Program-made: the position numbers and the translations under genes
Notes under the pieces: model-generated
What the model saw: the letters and a program-made list of their open reading frames with translations, nothing else
Databases searched by the model: none
Told to the model about the DNA's origin: nothing
NCBI GenBank assembly: GCA_003670925.1
Contig: QWQG01000039.1
Location: 1 to 39,669, forward strand
DNA length: 39,669 bases
Direction of reading: 5' to 3'
Source of the DNA: Planctomycetota bacterium
GTDB lineage: Bacteria > Planctomycetota > Planctomycetia > Planctomycetales > Planctomycetaceae
Shown: one piece after another, positions 32,649 to 39,669 of the stretch
Position numbering within the stretch: position 1 is the stretch's first letter
Layout: the number at the start of each line of letters is the position of its first letter

Positions 32649-33713
32649 TTACAGGATTTCGAGGAGAGGTCCTGAAGGTGACTTGATCAATTCCTTGAAT
32701 ACCTGCATCGCGACATTCTGACAGACAGTGCGCAACGCGTCGCGGGAAGGATTGTCATCCGTGAGCATGGACATGATCTGCCCCCGATCGCAGTATTCAC
32801 GAATGCAACCATTCATCGGAATCTCGCCAAGAAATGGCACTTTGAGCTCCTGAGCCACCTTGTGGGCACCGCCGCGACCAAAGATCTCTCCTGACATATT
32901 TTCCACGAACCCAAGAATTGGCACGTTGACCTTTTGGTACATATCTACGGCTTTAATTGCATCTAGAAGCGCGACCTGCTGGGGCGTGCAAACGACAACC
33001 GCGCCCGCGAGACTGACCTGCTGAGCCAGCGTGAGTGCGACGTCACCTGTGCCCGGCGGCAGATCGATGATCAGATAATCGAGCTCACCCCACTGGGTGT
33101 CTTTTAGAAATTGGGTCAATGCCTTGTGCAGCATGGGGCCACGCCAGACGACTGACTGACCCTGCTCGATAAAGAAACCCATGGACATCAGCTTAACACC
33201 TCCGACATCGATCGGCTCCATGCGCATCACGCGATTACCTTGCTCATCCTTCATCTCAGTCGCCGCCGGCTGACCTTTCGCGTTCATCATGTGAGGAATA
33301 CTTGGACCATAAACATCGGCATCCATTAGGCCTACGCGGCAACCCATCGAATGCAATCCGCAGGCCAAAGCCGCAGCGACCGTGCTTTTGCCAACACCGC
33401 CTTTGCCACTGCCCACCGCGATGATGTTGTGCACGTTGAGCCCAATTCGACCACCAGCGTCTTTGCCGCGAACGGTCGAATGCATTTCGATCCGAGGTTC
33501 CAATTCCGCAGCGGCAAACTTGATCCGCTGTCGAATAAGTTCTTCCAGTTTCTTCGAAGCTGGATACGCGGGCGTTGGAAGTTCAATGCGAACTCGAGCG
33601 TCATTGCCGTTGATAAACGTATCGCGAACCATCCGTAAGTCGCCTAGCGACTTTTCAGTGCACGGTTCAATGACGTTGGAAACCAAAATTTTGAGTTGTT
33701 CGGGGGTTGGCAT
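32649..33713 (-). CDS. Mrp/NBP35-type ATPase, Fe-S carrier family, without CxxC
   Basis: A 354-residue protein. It has an N-terminal MIP18/DUF59 domain (PTPEQLKILVSNVIEPCTEK and following) and a P-loop ATPase with the deviant Walker A GSGKGGVGKST (residues 101-111), DADVYGPSIPH and DLPPGTGD. In the part where most Mrp proteins have CxxC before FGxGG, this one reads ENMSGEIFGRGGAHK: both cysteines are gone. Mrp proteins carry Fe-S clusters or aid their transfer using ATP. Start placed at the ATG giving MPTPEQ, where the DUF59 domain begins; ATG 33788 would add 25 unconserved residues. First gene of a likely pair with SufE-SufS. Confidence 0.9.
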   Translation of the reverse strand: MPTPEQLKILVSNVIEPCTEKSLGDLRMVRDTFINGNDARVRIELPTPAYPASKKLEELIRQRIKFAAAELEPRIEMHSTVRGKDAGGRIGLNVHNIIAVGSGKGGVGKSTVAAALACGLHSMGCRVGLMDADVYGPSIPHMMNAKGQPAATEMKDEQGNRVMRMEPIDVGGVKLMSMGFFIEQGQSVVWRGPMLHKALTQFLKDTQWGELDYLIIDLPPGTGDVALTLAQQVSLAGAVVVCTPQQVALLDAIKAVDMYQKVNVPILGFVENMSGEIFGRGGAHKVAQELKVPFLGEIPMNGCIREYCDRGQIMSMLTDDNPSRDALRTVCQNVAMQVFKELIKSPSGPLLEIL

Positions 33714-34024
33714 GGAGATGGACTGAGTAGATTCTGCGGAAGAGATGGACGGAATCAGCAACCCGGTTTCGGGGCCATGTTCCATCATCGTACGTCGGCT
33801 GGATCGCAGTTCAACCGTCGAGAGAACTCAAGTTCCCTTGATTCGCAGAAACAACTCAAACCACGCAGGGCGACTCCCTGCACTGTCGACATTCCCTGGC
33901 ATCTGGATCTCTCAGAAACCGAGAACCTATGCGCAGCCGTCAGTCTCCTGCTGCAGCCCGAAAGAGAACTGGCGAGTTAGATACATGCCAATTGAGAATG
34001 CGATGCGAACTTAGCGATGTCGCG
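33714..34024. other. Intergenic region upstream of mrp
   Basis: 311 bp between the mrp start (33713) and the end of the HesB-like gene; the outer 75 bp may belong to mrp if the longer start is used. No hairpin or promoter pair stands out. Confidence 0.4.
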
Positions 34025-34291
34025 CTACGCAGGGCGGACAAATCTTAATCGATCGCCAGCAGCCGTTTTTACAACGCCAAGCGTGCGATTCGCAATATGT
34101 TTGGCCGTTTCCAGCCCGACCAACAATAACAGTTGACCGCTTCGAGCAAAAACCAAGTCACCCTTTTGTTTCGTGTCAGGCCGGAACTGCACGTGTCCGT
34201 CCTCCACTGTGATTCGAACGGCCACACCGTCCGGCTGTTGCTCCAGTTTTCGCTTTAGACGCAATAACGCAGTTTCTGTCACCTTAACCAT
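34025..34291 (-). CDS. HesB/IscA-like protein lacking all cysteines
   Basis: An 88-residue protein with the size and opening of HesB/IscA proteins (VKVTETALLRLKRKL, then GVAVRITVEDG, and a middle strand LLLLVGLETAKH). A-type carriers use three cysteines, ending in CGCG, to hold a cluster or iron; here there is no cysteine at all and the end reads GDRLRFVRP. It may keep the fold as a binding partner or sensor but cannot bind a cluster the usual way. A run of G (GGGGGG) sits just before the ATG. Upstream of mrp and SufE-SufS on the same strand. Confidence 0.7.
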   Translation of the reverse strand: MVKVTETALLRLKRKLEQQPDGVAVRITVEDGHVQFRPDTKQKGDLVFARSGQLLLLVGLETAKHIANRTLGVVKTAAGDRLRFVRPA

Positions 34292-34364
34292 ATGCCCCCC
34301 CCATCAGCAGAACTTTGCACTACTTTGACTGTCCCAGATTCACTCCGAAGAGCATGGAACCGCT

Positions 34365-34388
34365 TTAAAAAAAGGTGCAGTCACCTTG
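34365..34388 (-). terminator. Intrinsic terminator of the RRM gene
   Basis: On the minus strand: AAGGTG, loop ACTG, CACCTT, then a T-run (TTTTT, plus-strand A at 34367-34371). A 6-bp stem plus T-run, about 80 bp after the RRM stop. Stem is short, so strength is doubtful. Confidence 0.5.
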
Positions 34389-34465
34389 TTCAAGACCTCC
34401 ACTTGTGCCCGCGCGGCCGGCACGACTTAACTACCTCCGACACATGAGCTTAACACATCCGGCAG

Positions 34466-34771
34466 CTAAAGCGAATCGAGTAAGGCTGAGCGACGACCTG
34501 TGGTGGCACCGAGCGGTTTTGCTTCATCTCGATCCCGCGCTTCGTTGACGGTCATTGAACGCCCGCCTAACGAATTCCCGTGCAGACGCGCGATCGCTTC
34601 TTCAGCGTCTTCCATGCCGGGCATGTTAACAAAAGCAAAGCCACGTGGTGATCCTGAAGCACGCTCCGTCATCAAACGGACCGTTGTCACACGACCGTAA
34701 CGTTCGAACAAATTTCGCACCTCAGACTCGGTGGTCTGGAACGAAAGGTTTCCCACAAAAATCGTAGTCAT
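34466..34771 (-). CDS. Single-RRM RNA-binding protein
   Basis: A 101-residue protein made of one RNA recognition motif: RNP2 IFVGNL (residues 4-9) and RNP1 RGFAFVNM, with beta-alpha-beta packing, then a short Arg/Asp-rich tail (NEARDRDEAK). Such stand-alone RRM proteins occur in cyanobacteria and Planctomycetes, where they bind single-stranded RNA and are often cold-induced (established for the cyanobacterial Rbp type). Start at the ATG giving MTTIFVG; earlier starts add unlike sequence. A long non-coding stretch with palindromes lies upstream, which may be its leader. Confidence 0.9.
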   Translation of the reverse strand: MTTIFVGNLSFQTTESEVRNLFERYGRVTTVRLMTERASGSPRGFAFVNMPGMEDAEEAIARLHGNSLGGRSMTVNEARDRDEAKPLGATTGRRSALLDSL

Positions 34772-35394
34772 TCCATTCTTCTTGCCTCGGTAGGCATTAC
34801 GACAAGTCAGCGTTGGTCGCAATCGATTGCGACCGCAAATAAGGGCCTCACACAGGTGAAAAGCCGTGCCGGAAAAATCCGGAGATACGCCGCGCAGACG
34901 GCGACTGACTTGCAGCGATCTCACTCGAGCCGCACATTTCAGCGGCCGTCATGCTGCGTAAAGGTCTTCAATGAGAATGACCGGCAAGCAAAATTTAAGT
35001 CGACTCTTCAGAGATCCCCAAGCCGGTCATTGGTAATCGCCGTGACTGACAGCGTCACTCGTGAGGCTCTGAATGTCTGCCAAGTGTCTGAGCATGGTAA
35101 ATGCCTGAAGGCAGAGCTAAGTCAAACCTGAGCATAACTTCTCGCGCTCAACTATTTGACTCATTCTAAGTATAGGGGTTATCGGCGAACATTGTGAGAA
35201 GAATCTTCAAATACTTCTGTCACAGTTCTGTCACGAGACCAAACAATACTCACAATCGTTTTTCATGTCTTCCGTAACCGTTCATCCCCCACATGGCCCG
35301 TACCCGGTATTTCCCCCTAGGTGGTCGTCTATGACACTGCCAAGATATGCACTAACATCAAGCGCATTTCCCAAGTCCTGACTGGTGATCATTA
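34772..35394. other. 623-bp intergenic region with inverted repeats
   Basis: Between the divergent RRM (minus) and TPR (plus) genes. It holds a perfect 20-bp palindrome GGTCGCAATCGATTGCGACC at 34815-34834 (44 bp before the RRM start); a perfect 10-bp inverted repeat AATGACCGGC (34976-34985) / GCCGGTCATT (35022-35031) with a 36-nt loop; a small GTGAC/GTCAC hairpin (35042-35058); and a Pho box (listed separately). No coding frame is convincing. The palindromes suit an RRM mRNA leader or an operator. Confidence 0.6.
35217..35250 (+). promoter_or_regulatory. Pho box (PhoB-type) with downstream -10
   Basis: CTGTCAC-AGTT-CTGTCAC at 35217-35234: two direct 7-bp repeats at 11-bp pitch, the form of the PhoB binding site (consensus CTGTCAT, 4 bp, CTGTCAT). 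Ten bases on is AATACT (35245-35250), a plausible -10, as in Pho promoters where the box replaces the -35. It faces the TPR gene, 161 bp downstream of the box. Confidence 0.55.
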
Positions 35395-35712
35395 ATGACT
35401 GCGATCAATCGAAGACAAAAACTGGAATCTATGCTGGCAGCGTCACCGCATGACCAGATGCTGCGTTATATGCTGGCGATGGAGTTGGATAAGGAATCTG
35501 ATCACGAACGCAGCCTCGAGCTGTTTCGCAGTTTAATGAGCGATACAGCGCCGTATGTACCCGCATTTCTCATGGCTGGCCAGTTATTCGCCAGATTGGA
35601 ACGCGCGGAAGAAGCCCGTGCAACGTATCAGACGGGTATTACTGAAGCACAGAAGCAGAAGAATGATCACGCCGCTGGTGAAATGACGGGGTTCCTGCAG
35701 GCGCTCGATTAG
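35395..35712 (+). CDS. Small tetratricopeptide-repeat protein
   Basis: A 105-residue helical protein with TPR spacing: AASPHDQMLRYMLAMELDKE, then HERSLELFRSLMSDTAPYVPAFLMAGQLF, then RAEEARATYQTGITEAQKQ. About two and a half repeats, no signal peptide, so a cytoplasmic adaptor. Similar short TPR proteins are common in Planctomycetes; partner unknown. No clear ribosome binding site before the ATG. If the upstream Pho box is real, phosphate starvation would raise its level. Confidence 0.75.
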   Translation: MTAINRRQKLESMLAASPHDQMLRYMLAMELDKESDHERSLELFRSLMSDTAPYVPAFLMAGQLFARLERAEEARATYQTGITEAQKQKNDHAAGEMTGFLQALD

Positions 35713-36151
35713 CACTCGTCACGATGCCTCAATGAACTCCGCTCGATTTCAAGTGCCCCGACGGCGAATTACGGAAGGCATTTCTCCTTGCAATCGGGGT
35801 TGCACTTTCCCTCGAATCCTTGCGTTCCTTCTTGAGAAGCACCATGGGAAACTTCAGGATCGGCTCCAGAAACTGACGCTGCATCAAGCGCGTGGCTCAA
35901 TCGGAGCAATTCGCAAATTCACCCGCACGATTTGTGGCCAGTTGGCTATTTTTGTCCTTGGACCCCGACCGTCTTCCCTGCAACTTGTGAATGGCAAGTC
36001 GGATGCGTGCGAACCGCATACATCCTCCTGAGGAAAGGAAGTTGCAACTCAATGCGCCCCCCTTCCTCTTTCGTTTGGTACCAACACTCAATCGCCGACA
36101 CTGCTGCCAAAATTATCTGGTTGGTCGTGTTGCACGCTCACCCAGATACGT
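35713..36151. other. Intergenic region without visible features
   Basis: 439 bp between convergent genes. Frames in both directions exist but none has recognisable content or a good start. TTAGCACTC at 35709-35717 is half of a CIRCE-like element without its partner. Nothing else seen. Confidence 0.4.
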
Positions 36152-37141
36152 TTAACCTGCGAGCGGCTTGATCCAGATATTCCGATAACGCACAGGATCG
36201 CCGTGGTCTTGGAGATAGATCGGTCCGTCTTCCGGGCCTTCCGCAACCGGTGCTGCGCGTGTCCCGCGAGGAAGTTTAACTTTTTCGTGGATGACCACAC
36301 CGTTGTGCTTGACGCTCATCCATGCGTCGTCGGTCTTCTTGCCGGTGGCGTCAAACTTCGCGGCATGGTATTCGACATCGTATGTCTGCCAGCTGAGTGG
36401 GGGAAAGCACATGTTGACGTTGGGTTTGCGAATTTCATAAATCCCACCGCATTCGTTATCTTCACCAGTTAGACCAAAAGAATCCAGCATCTGAACTTCG
36501 TAACGTCCCTGCATGTAGCAGCCGCTGTTGCTTCGACCTTGGCCGCGGGCGTTTGGCATGTACGACAGCATGAACTCAATATGGAGTTCGAAACTATTGA
36601 ATTTTTCTTTGCTCGTGACTCCCGGCAGCAACAACTTGTCTTCACTCAGTTTTCCGCCCTCAAAATGATCGGCTGTCGTTCCATCGAACAGCACGACGGC
36701 ACCTTCCGGCGGCTTGCGTCCAATTGTCGGGGACATGCGAGTTGTCTTCGCAAGCTCTCCTAACTGGACCTTGTCTGCGTTGGTAATTACCAAACTGCCG
36801 TCTTTGATTTCGCCTTGTCCTGCTTCGCCCTTGAGCTCGGCGGTCTTACCATGCACTGCACCTGCGCCGCGAATTGGTGGGTTACCGTCCCAACCATCGC
36901 CGGGCAGGCCGCCGATGTAAGCAGCCCATGCCAGTTTATTGTTGCCCTCTGCTACGACTTGAACTCCGAGCTTAACCTCATTGTCCCCAGCCTTGATCGT
37001 TCCAGTGTACTCTCCCTGCACGGCGAACTCCGGACCAGCCTCTTGGCTGGTGAGAGATGCTTTCCTTGGATCATTCGCATCGTCTGCAAAAAGACTGCCG
37101 CAAAGCATCGCAATTGCAGCAGCAACGTAGATCAATTTCAT
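36152..37141 (-). CDS. DUF1080 (3-keto-disaccharide hydrolase type) exported protein
   Basis: A 329-residue protein with a signal peptide (KLIYVAAAIAMLCGSLFA). The C-terminal two-thirds is DUF1080: AVVLFDGTTADHFEGGKL, FELHIEFMLSYMP, RSNSGCYMQGRYEVQMLDS, and PIYLQDHGDPVRYRNIWIKP at the end. The domain is a concanavalin-like jelly roll; family members split 3-keto-glycosides, taking part with Gfo/Idh dehydrogenases in sugar breakdown. The N-terminal part (GEYTGTIKAG) is a small beta domain. The start has CGGGAG upstream. First gene to the left of an epimerase on the same strand, so probably one catabolic unit. Confidence 0.9.
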   Translation of the reverse strand: MKLIYVAAAIAMLCGSLFADDANDPRKASLTSQEAGPEFAVQGEYTGTIKAGDNEVKLGVQVVAEGNNKLAWAAYIGGLPGDGWDGNPPIRGAGAVHGKTAELKGEAGQGEIKDGSLVITNADKVQLGELAKTTRMSPTIGRKPPEGAVVLFDGTTADHFEGGKLSEDKLLLPGVTSKEKFNSFELHIEFMLSYMPNARGQGRSNSGCYMQGRYEVQMLDSFGLTGEDNECGGIYEIRKPNVNMCFPPLSWQTYDVEYHAAKFDATGKKTDDAWMSVKHNGVVIHEKVKLPRGTRAAPVAEGPEDGPIYLQDHGDPVRYRNIWIKPLAG

Positions 37142-37233
37142 CGAATAGAACTCCCGGTGAGATGAATGTGACGTGACTTGCGCGTCATAGATGAGGATAG
37201 ACATACTACAGTTTAAGAACAGATACCAATGGC

Positions 37234-38082
37234 CTAAGTTCTGCCTTCCCAGCTGGACTTCATAAATTTCAATCCGTTCTTCGCAAGGTACTCCTCTGAT
37301 GGAAACATGCGGCGCCAGACTCGAGTTGCGGCGGCAAGATCCGGAAGAGCAAGGCCAAAGGCTTCGATCATTAGCCAGCCGTCGTATTTGACGTCCTTCA
37401 GCGCCTTGAAAGATTCGTCCCAGTTGACTCCGCCATCACCGGGTGTCGAACGATCATTTTCCGAAATATGCACGTGAACTAGCTGGTCAGCGCAGGCCTT
37501 GACCGCCTGAGTGATCGATTTTTCCTCAATATTTGCGTGAAATGTGTCATACATGGTTTTAACATGCGAGTGACCCAACTCACGGCAAAACAACGCAGCA
37601 TCGTCAGCACTGTTGAGGAAATAGCATTCAAAGCGATTCAGGTATTCTAATACGAGAGTCACGTCGTTCGCCTTGGCGTAGTCTCCAGCCTGCTCCAGAA
37701 TTTCCTTCGCGCGGTTCCATTCGTCTGCTGTACGACCGGCACCCGAGAATTCTCCGAGAGCCGAATGAATCGGACCACAAAGGTGAGTTGATCCAGCTGC
37801 GGCACAGCAGTCGATCGCCTTTTTCAGCCGGGTAAGCGCGGCTGCTCGAATGGCAGGGTCCGGAGAAATTGGATTTTGACCAGCCGGGCACACGGTCACT
37901 GCAGTTGATTCCAATCCGCACTGCCTCAGTTCAGCACCAATCTTCGCATACAGGTTGACATCGAAGTCAAACATGGGAAGCTCGACGCCGTCAAAGCCCC
38001 ACTCTTTGAGGTTGTTCAGCAGTGGAAAGTGCTCTGCGGTGACTCCGGCCGTCCAAAGCAGAAGATTCATACCATATTTCAT
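37234..38082 (-). CDS. Sugar isomerase/epimerase, D-tagatose/psicose 3-epimerase-like
   Basis: A 282-residue TIM barrel. The metal ligands of the D-tagatose 3-epimerase family are all present with family spacing: Glu146 (VLEYLN), Asp179 (MYDTFH), His205 (VHIS), Glu240 (MIEAFG). The enzyme shifts the C3 hydroxyl of ketoses using Mn or Co. Tip: the spacing between the four ligands (33, 26, 35) equals that of the Pseudomonas cichorii enzyme as I remember it. No signal peptide, so cytoplasmic. Between fabI (upstream) and the DUF1080 gene (downstream), same strand. Substrate inferred. Confidence 0.88.
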   Translation of the reverse strand: MKYGMNLLLWTAGVTAEHFPLLNNLKEWGFDGVELPMFDFDVNLYAKIGAELRQCGLESTAVTVCPAGQNPISPDPAIRAAALTRLKKAIDCCAAAGSTHLCGPIHSALGEFSGAGRTADEWNRAKEILEQAGDYAKANDVTLVLEYLNRFECYFLNSADDAALFCRELGHSHVKTMYDTFHANIEEKSITQAVKACADQLVHVHISENDRSTPGDGGVNWDESFKALKDVKYDGWLMIEAFGLALPDLAAATRVWRRMFPSEEYLAKNGLKFMKSSWEGRT

Positions 38083-38152
38083 CAGTCAGATTCCTTCGGC
38101 GAACAACAACAAGACTGTGAGCAATTGTGAAAACTCCAGAAGCATTCCGGAA

Positions 38153-38980
38153 TCAAGTGGCGGCCGAAATCTTACTCAGGAAGTCGGCGGGCGGCGCGCC
38201 CATGATATTGAATCCACAGTCCACATGCACAACTTCGCCCGTCATTCCGCTGGACAGCTTGCTGAGCATCACCATGCCCATGCTACCGACTTCATCGACA
38301 TCCAAATTGCGACGCAATGGAGAAATTGTGGCATTCACCATTTGCATTTTATCGAAGTCGCCTACACCACTCGAGCTGACGGTCCGCAACGGTCCAGCGC
38401 TGATCGCGTTGACTCGCGTCCCGTAAGGCCCTAGTTCACTTGCGAGGTAACGTACGCAACATTCCAATGCCGCCTTGCAGATCCCCATTAGGTTGTAACC
38501 AGGAATGACTTCCTCACCACCAAAGTAGGACAGGGTTAAAATACTGCAATCTTGGCTGAGTGCATCCTGCTTCTTCGCCGCGCCGGCAACCGCGAGCAAA
38601 CTGTAAGCACTGATTTCCATTGCCGACTTGAAGCCATTTCGACTGCACGCATAAGTTGGCCCGGTCAGGTCAGCTGGCGGAGCAAATGCAATGCTGTGCA
38701 CAATGAAGTCGATCTTTCCAAATGTGGCCACTGCTTTTTCGATCACAGCCGCAATGTGCTCATCATTACAGACATCCATCGGGATCAAAAATTTGCTGCC
38801 GATCGGGTCCACTAGCTTGCCAACCTTATTCTGATTCTTCGGACGATCTCCTGTGTCTGGAAGATGCGTAAATCCGATTTCCGCGCCTTCCCGATGCAGA
38901 TGTTCAGCAATAGACCATGCGATCGATCGATCGTTCGCAACGCCCAAAACGATTCCCTTTTTTCCCGTAAATAAACCCAT
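38153..38980 (-). CDS. fabI: Enoyl-[acyl-carrier-protein] reductase (NADH), FabI
   Basis: A 275-residue short-chain dehydrogenase of the FabI branch. The cofactor region is GIVLGVANDRSIAWSIAEHL; the active site triad is Tyr152 (SYFGGEEVIPGY), Tyr162 and Lys169 (YNLMGICKAALE), which is the Y-x6-Y spacing of FabI followed by Lys. It reduces enoyl-ACP at the last step of fatty acid elongation and is the target of triclosan. The C-terminus (DCGFNIMG) is normal. No other fab genes adjoin; 70 bp separates it from the epimerase gene downstream. Confidence 0.96.
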   Translation of the reverse strand: MGLFTGKKGIVLGVANDRSIAWSIAEHLHREGAEIGFTHLPDTGDRPKNQNKVGKLVDPIGSKFLIPMDVCNDEHIAAVIEKAVATFGKIDFIVHSIAFAPPADLTGPTYACSRNGFKSAMEISAYSLLAVAGAAKKQDALSQDCSILTLSYFGGEEVIPGYNLMGICKAALECCVRYLASELGPYGTRVNAISAGPLRTVSSSGVGDFDKMQMVNATISPLRRNLDVDEVGSMGMVMLSKLSSGMTGEVVHVDCGFNIMGAPPADFLSKISAAT

Positions 38981-39331
38981 TTGTCATCTCTGCTACAGAT
39001 TTCTGAAAACTGCTCCAAAACTGCCTCCCCATGCCGGGGACTTTCGCCCGTGCATGATAGAGCCTGACTTTGCCTCGGAAAAGCGAGTATCGGCAATCAT
39101 CGCTCAGTTCTGCCGACATGCCGAAAAGAGGATTCTCTCCGAGACCAAGGAGCTCTAGCGGAAGGCGTTGCTGCTGATTGTCATTGTTTGTGTCTTCCTT
39201 GCCGCCAGTAAACATTCGCCGAAGGCGTGGGCTGCTTCCGCAGCGTCAAGAACAAAACTGAGCATTTTTCTAGCTCAGCCACAGTCAGCAGCCGGAAATG
39301 GTGCGGGCGGGATGAAGTCCGGTCACTCCGG
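38981..39331. other. Intergenic region between fabI and an IS66 remnant
   Basis: 351 bp with no supported gene. It contains the fabI upstream region and perhaps the outer end of the IS66 element; a 6-bp stem (CTGAGC / GCTCAG) lies near 39258-39279. No inverted repeat end was identified. Confidence 0.4.
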
Positions 39332-39669
39332 TCAGGATGAGTCCTTTTGCCGTTGATCGATGGTCGAATTCTGCAATTCGGACAGGCGATCCGGCGACAT
39401 GTTCCATGGTAAAAATTCGGAAACGTCGGTCGGGGCTTTGCCGCCGGAATTGGCACATGCTTCTAGGTACAGCATCAACCAGCGACGGGGATTGATGTTC
39501 CAGAGTTTCAGTGTCGCAAAGATCGAAAACAGCCGCATCGCCAGTCGGCCCGACCATTCTGATCCGCTGCCGGAGTAATTCTTGCGTCCGACCGCAGGAT
39601 CGCGAATGAGTCGTTCGCCGTAGTTGTTATCCAGGGGAATGCGAGCGTCGTTGACGAACCGTGTCAAAC
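39332..39669 (-). CDS. IS66 family transposase TnpC, C-terminal part (cut by window edge)
   Basis: At least 111 residues; the reading frame runs off the right edge, so the 5' end lies outside. It shows the C-terminal end of the IS66 DDE transposase: RIPLDNNYGERLIRDPAVGRKNYS (the catalytic Glu region with DNN.xER), then FSIFATLKLWNINPRRWL and FLPWNMSP (compare LPWN). The piece is not continuous with the left IS66 remnant, 19 kb away. Whether this copy is intact cannot be told here. Confidence 0.75.
   Translation of the reverse strand, partial: LTRFVNDARIPLDNNYGERLIRDPAVGRKNYSGSGSEWSGRLAMRLFSIFATLKLWNINPRRWLMLYLEACANSGGKAPTDVSEFLPWNMSPDRLSELQNSTIDQRQKDSS

Noticed and set aside
35709-35717. CIRCE half-site TTAGCACTC
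   Set aside because: The inverted partner GAGTGCTAA is missing within range, so it is not a CIRCE element.
35732-36031. 99-residue plus-strand frame in the gap
   Set aside because: No ribosome binding site, no similarity that I recognise, composition random.

Overview
This 39.7 kb window has the look of a chromosomal segment from a planctomycete (phylum Planctomycetota). The reasons are: two Gfo/Idh/MocA oxidoreductases (one with a twin-arginine signal), a DUF1080 (3-keto-disaccharide hydrolase type) protein, a GH2-like jelly-roll domain on a transporter, a fused SufE-SufS, a single-RRM RNA-binding protein, a Lys/Ala-rich histone H1-like peptide, many weak or absent Shine-Dalgarno sites and frequent GTG/TTG starts. 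Genus cannot be fixed from sequence alone. No rRNA, tRNA or CRISPR array was seen.

Layout. 1-3.4 kb: two tandem SGNH/GDSL-type proteins, the second membrane-anchored with a TPR insertion, probably linked to acylation of an envelope or exported polymer. 3.4-4.5 kb (minus): Gfo/Idh/MocA oxidoreductase. 4.9-6.8 kb: DUF2752 membrane protein followed by two paralogous lipoproteins. 7.0-8.1 kb: YeiR-like G3E GTPase. 8.4-10.9 kb: small conserved protein plus a class B penicillin-binding protein (PBP2 type). 11.3-12.5 kb: histone-like peptide and a class II glutamine amidotransferase. 12.8-15.2 kb: exported Gfo/Idh/MocA protein convergent with an enolase-superfamily dehydratase, with six perfect 14-bp tandem repeats between them. 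15.5-18.7 kb: two-domain M16 protease and a cupin. 18.86-20.25 kb: decayed insertion sequences (IS66 tnpA, shortened tnpB, tnpC stub; IS1634-like fragment). 20.6-24.0 kb (minus): adenosine kinase-like PfkB enzyme and an SLC13-type transporter with a periplasmic jelly-roll domain. 24.2-28.6 kb: sulfotransferase, secreted protein of unknown function, Hsp70-family protein with a C-terminal zinc ribbon. 28.8-30.8 kb: PurE and, divergently, a Rossmann-like protein with two C-terminal membrane helices. 30.8-34.3 kb (minus): a sulfur/Fe-S set (SufE-SufS fusion, Mrp-type ATPase without its CxxC, cysteine-free HesB/IscA-like protein). 34.5-35.7 kb: RRM protein with a structured leader, a near-consensus Pho box, and a TPR protein. 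36.2-39.0 kb (minus): DUF1080 protein, tagatose/psicose 3-epimerase-like isomerase, FabI. Right edge: C-terminal part of an IS66 transposase, cut by the window.

How genes may work together. The sugar enzymes (two Gfo/Idh/MocA, enolase-superfamily dehydratase, DUF1080, epimerase) fit catabolism of oxidised or rare sugars. The minus-strand Fe-S set is the most coherent unusual unit: three genes in one direction in which sulfur mobilisation is fused into one chain while two partners lack the usual cluster-binding cysteines. FabI, PurE and PBP2 are housekeeping. No complete new defence or mobile system is visible. The best leads are the Fe-S set, the domain fusions (transporter, Hsp70, Rossmann-membrane protein), the Pho box, and the tandem repeat at a stop codon.
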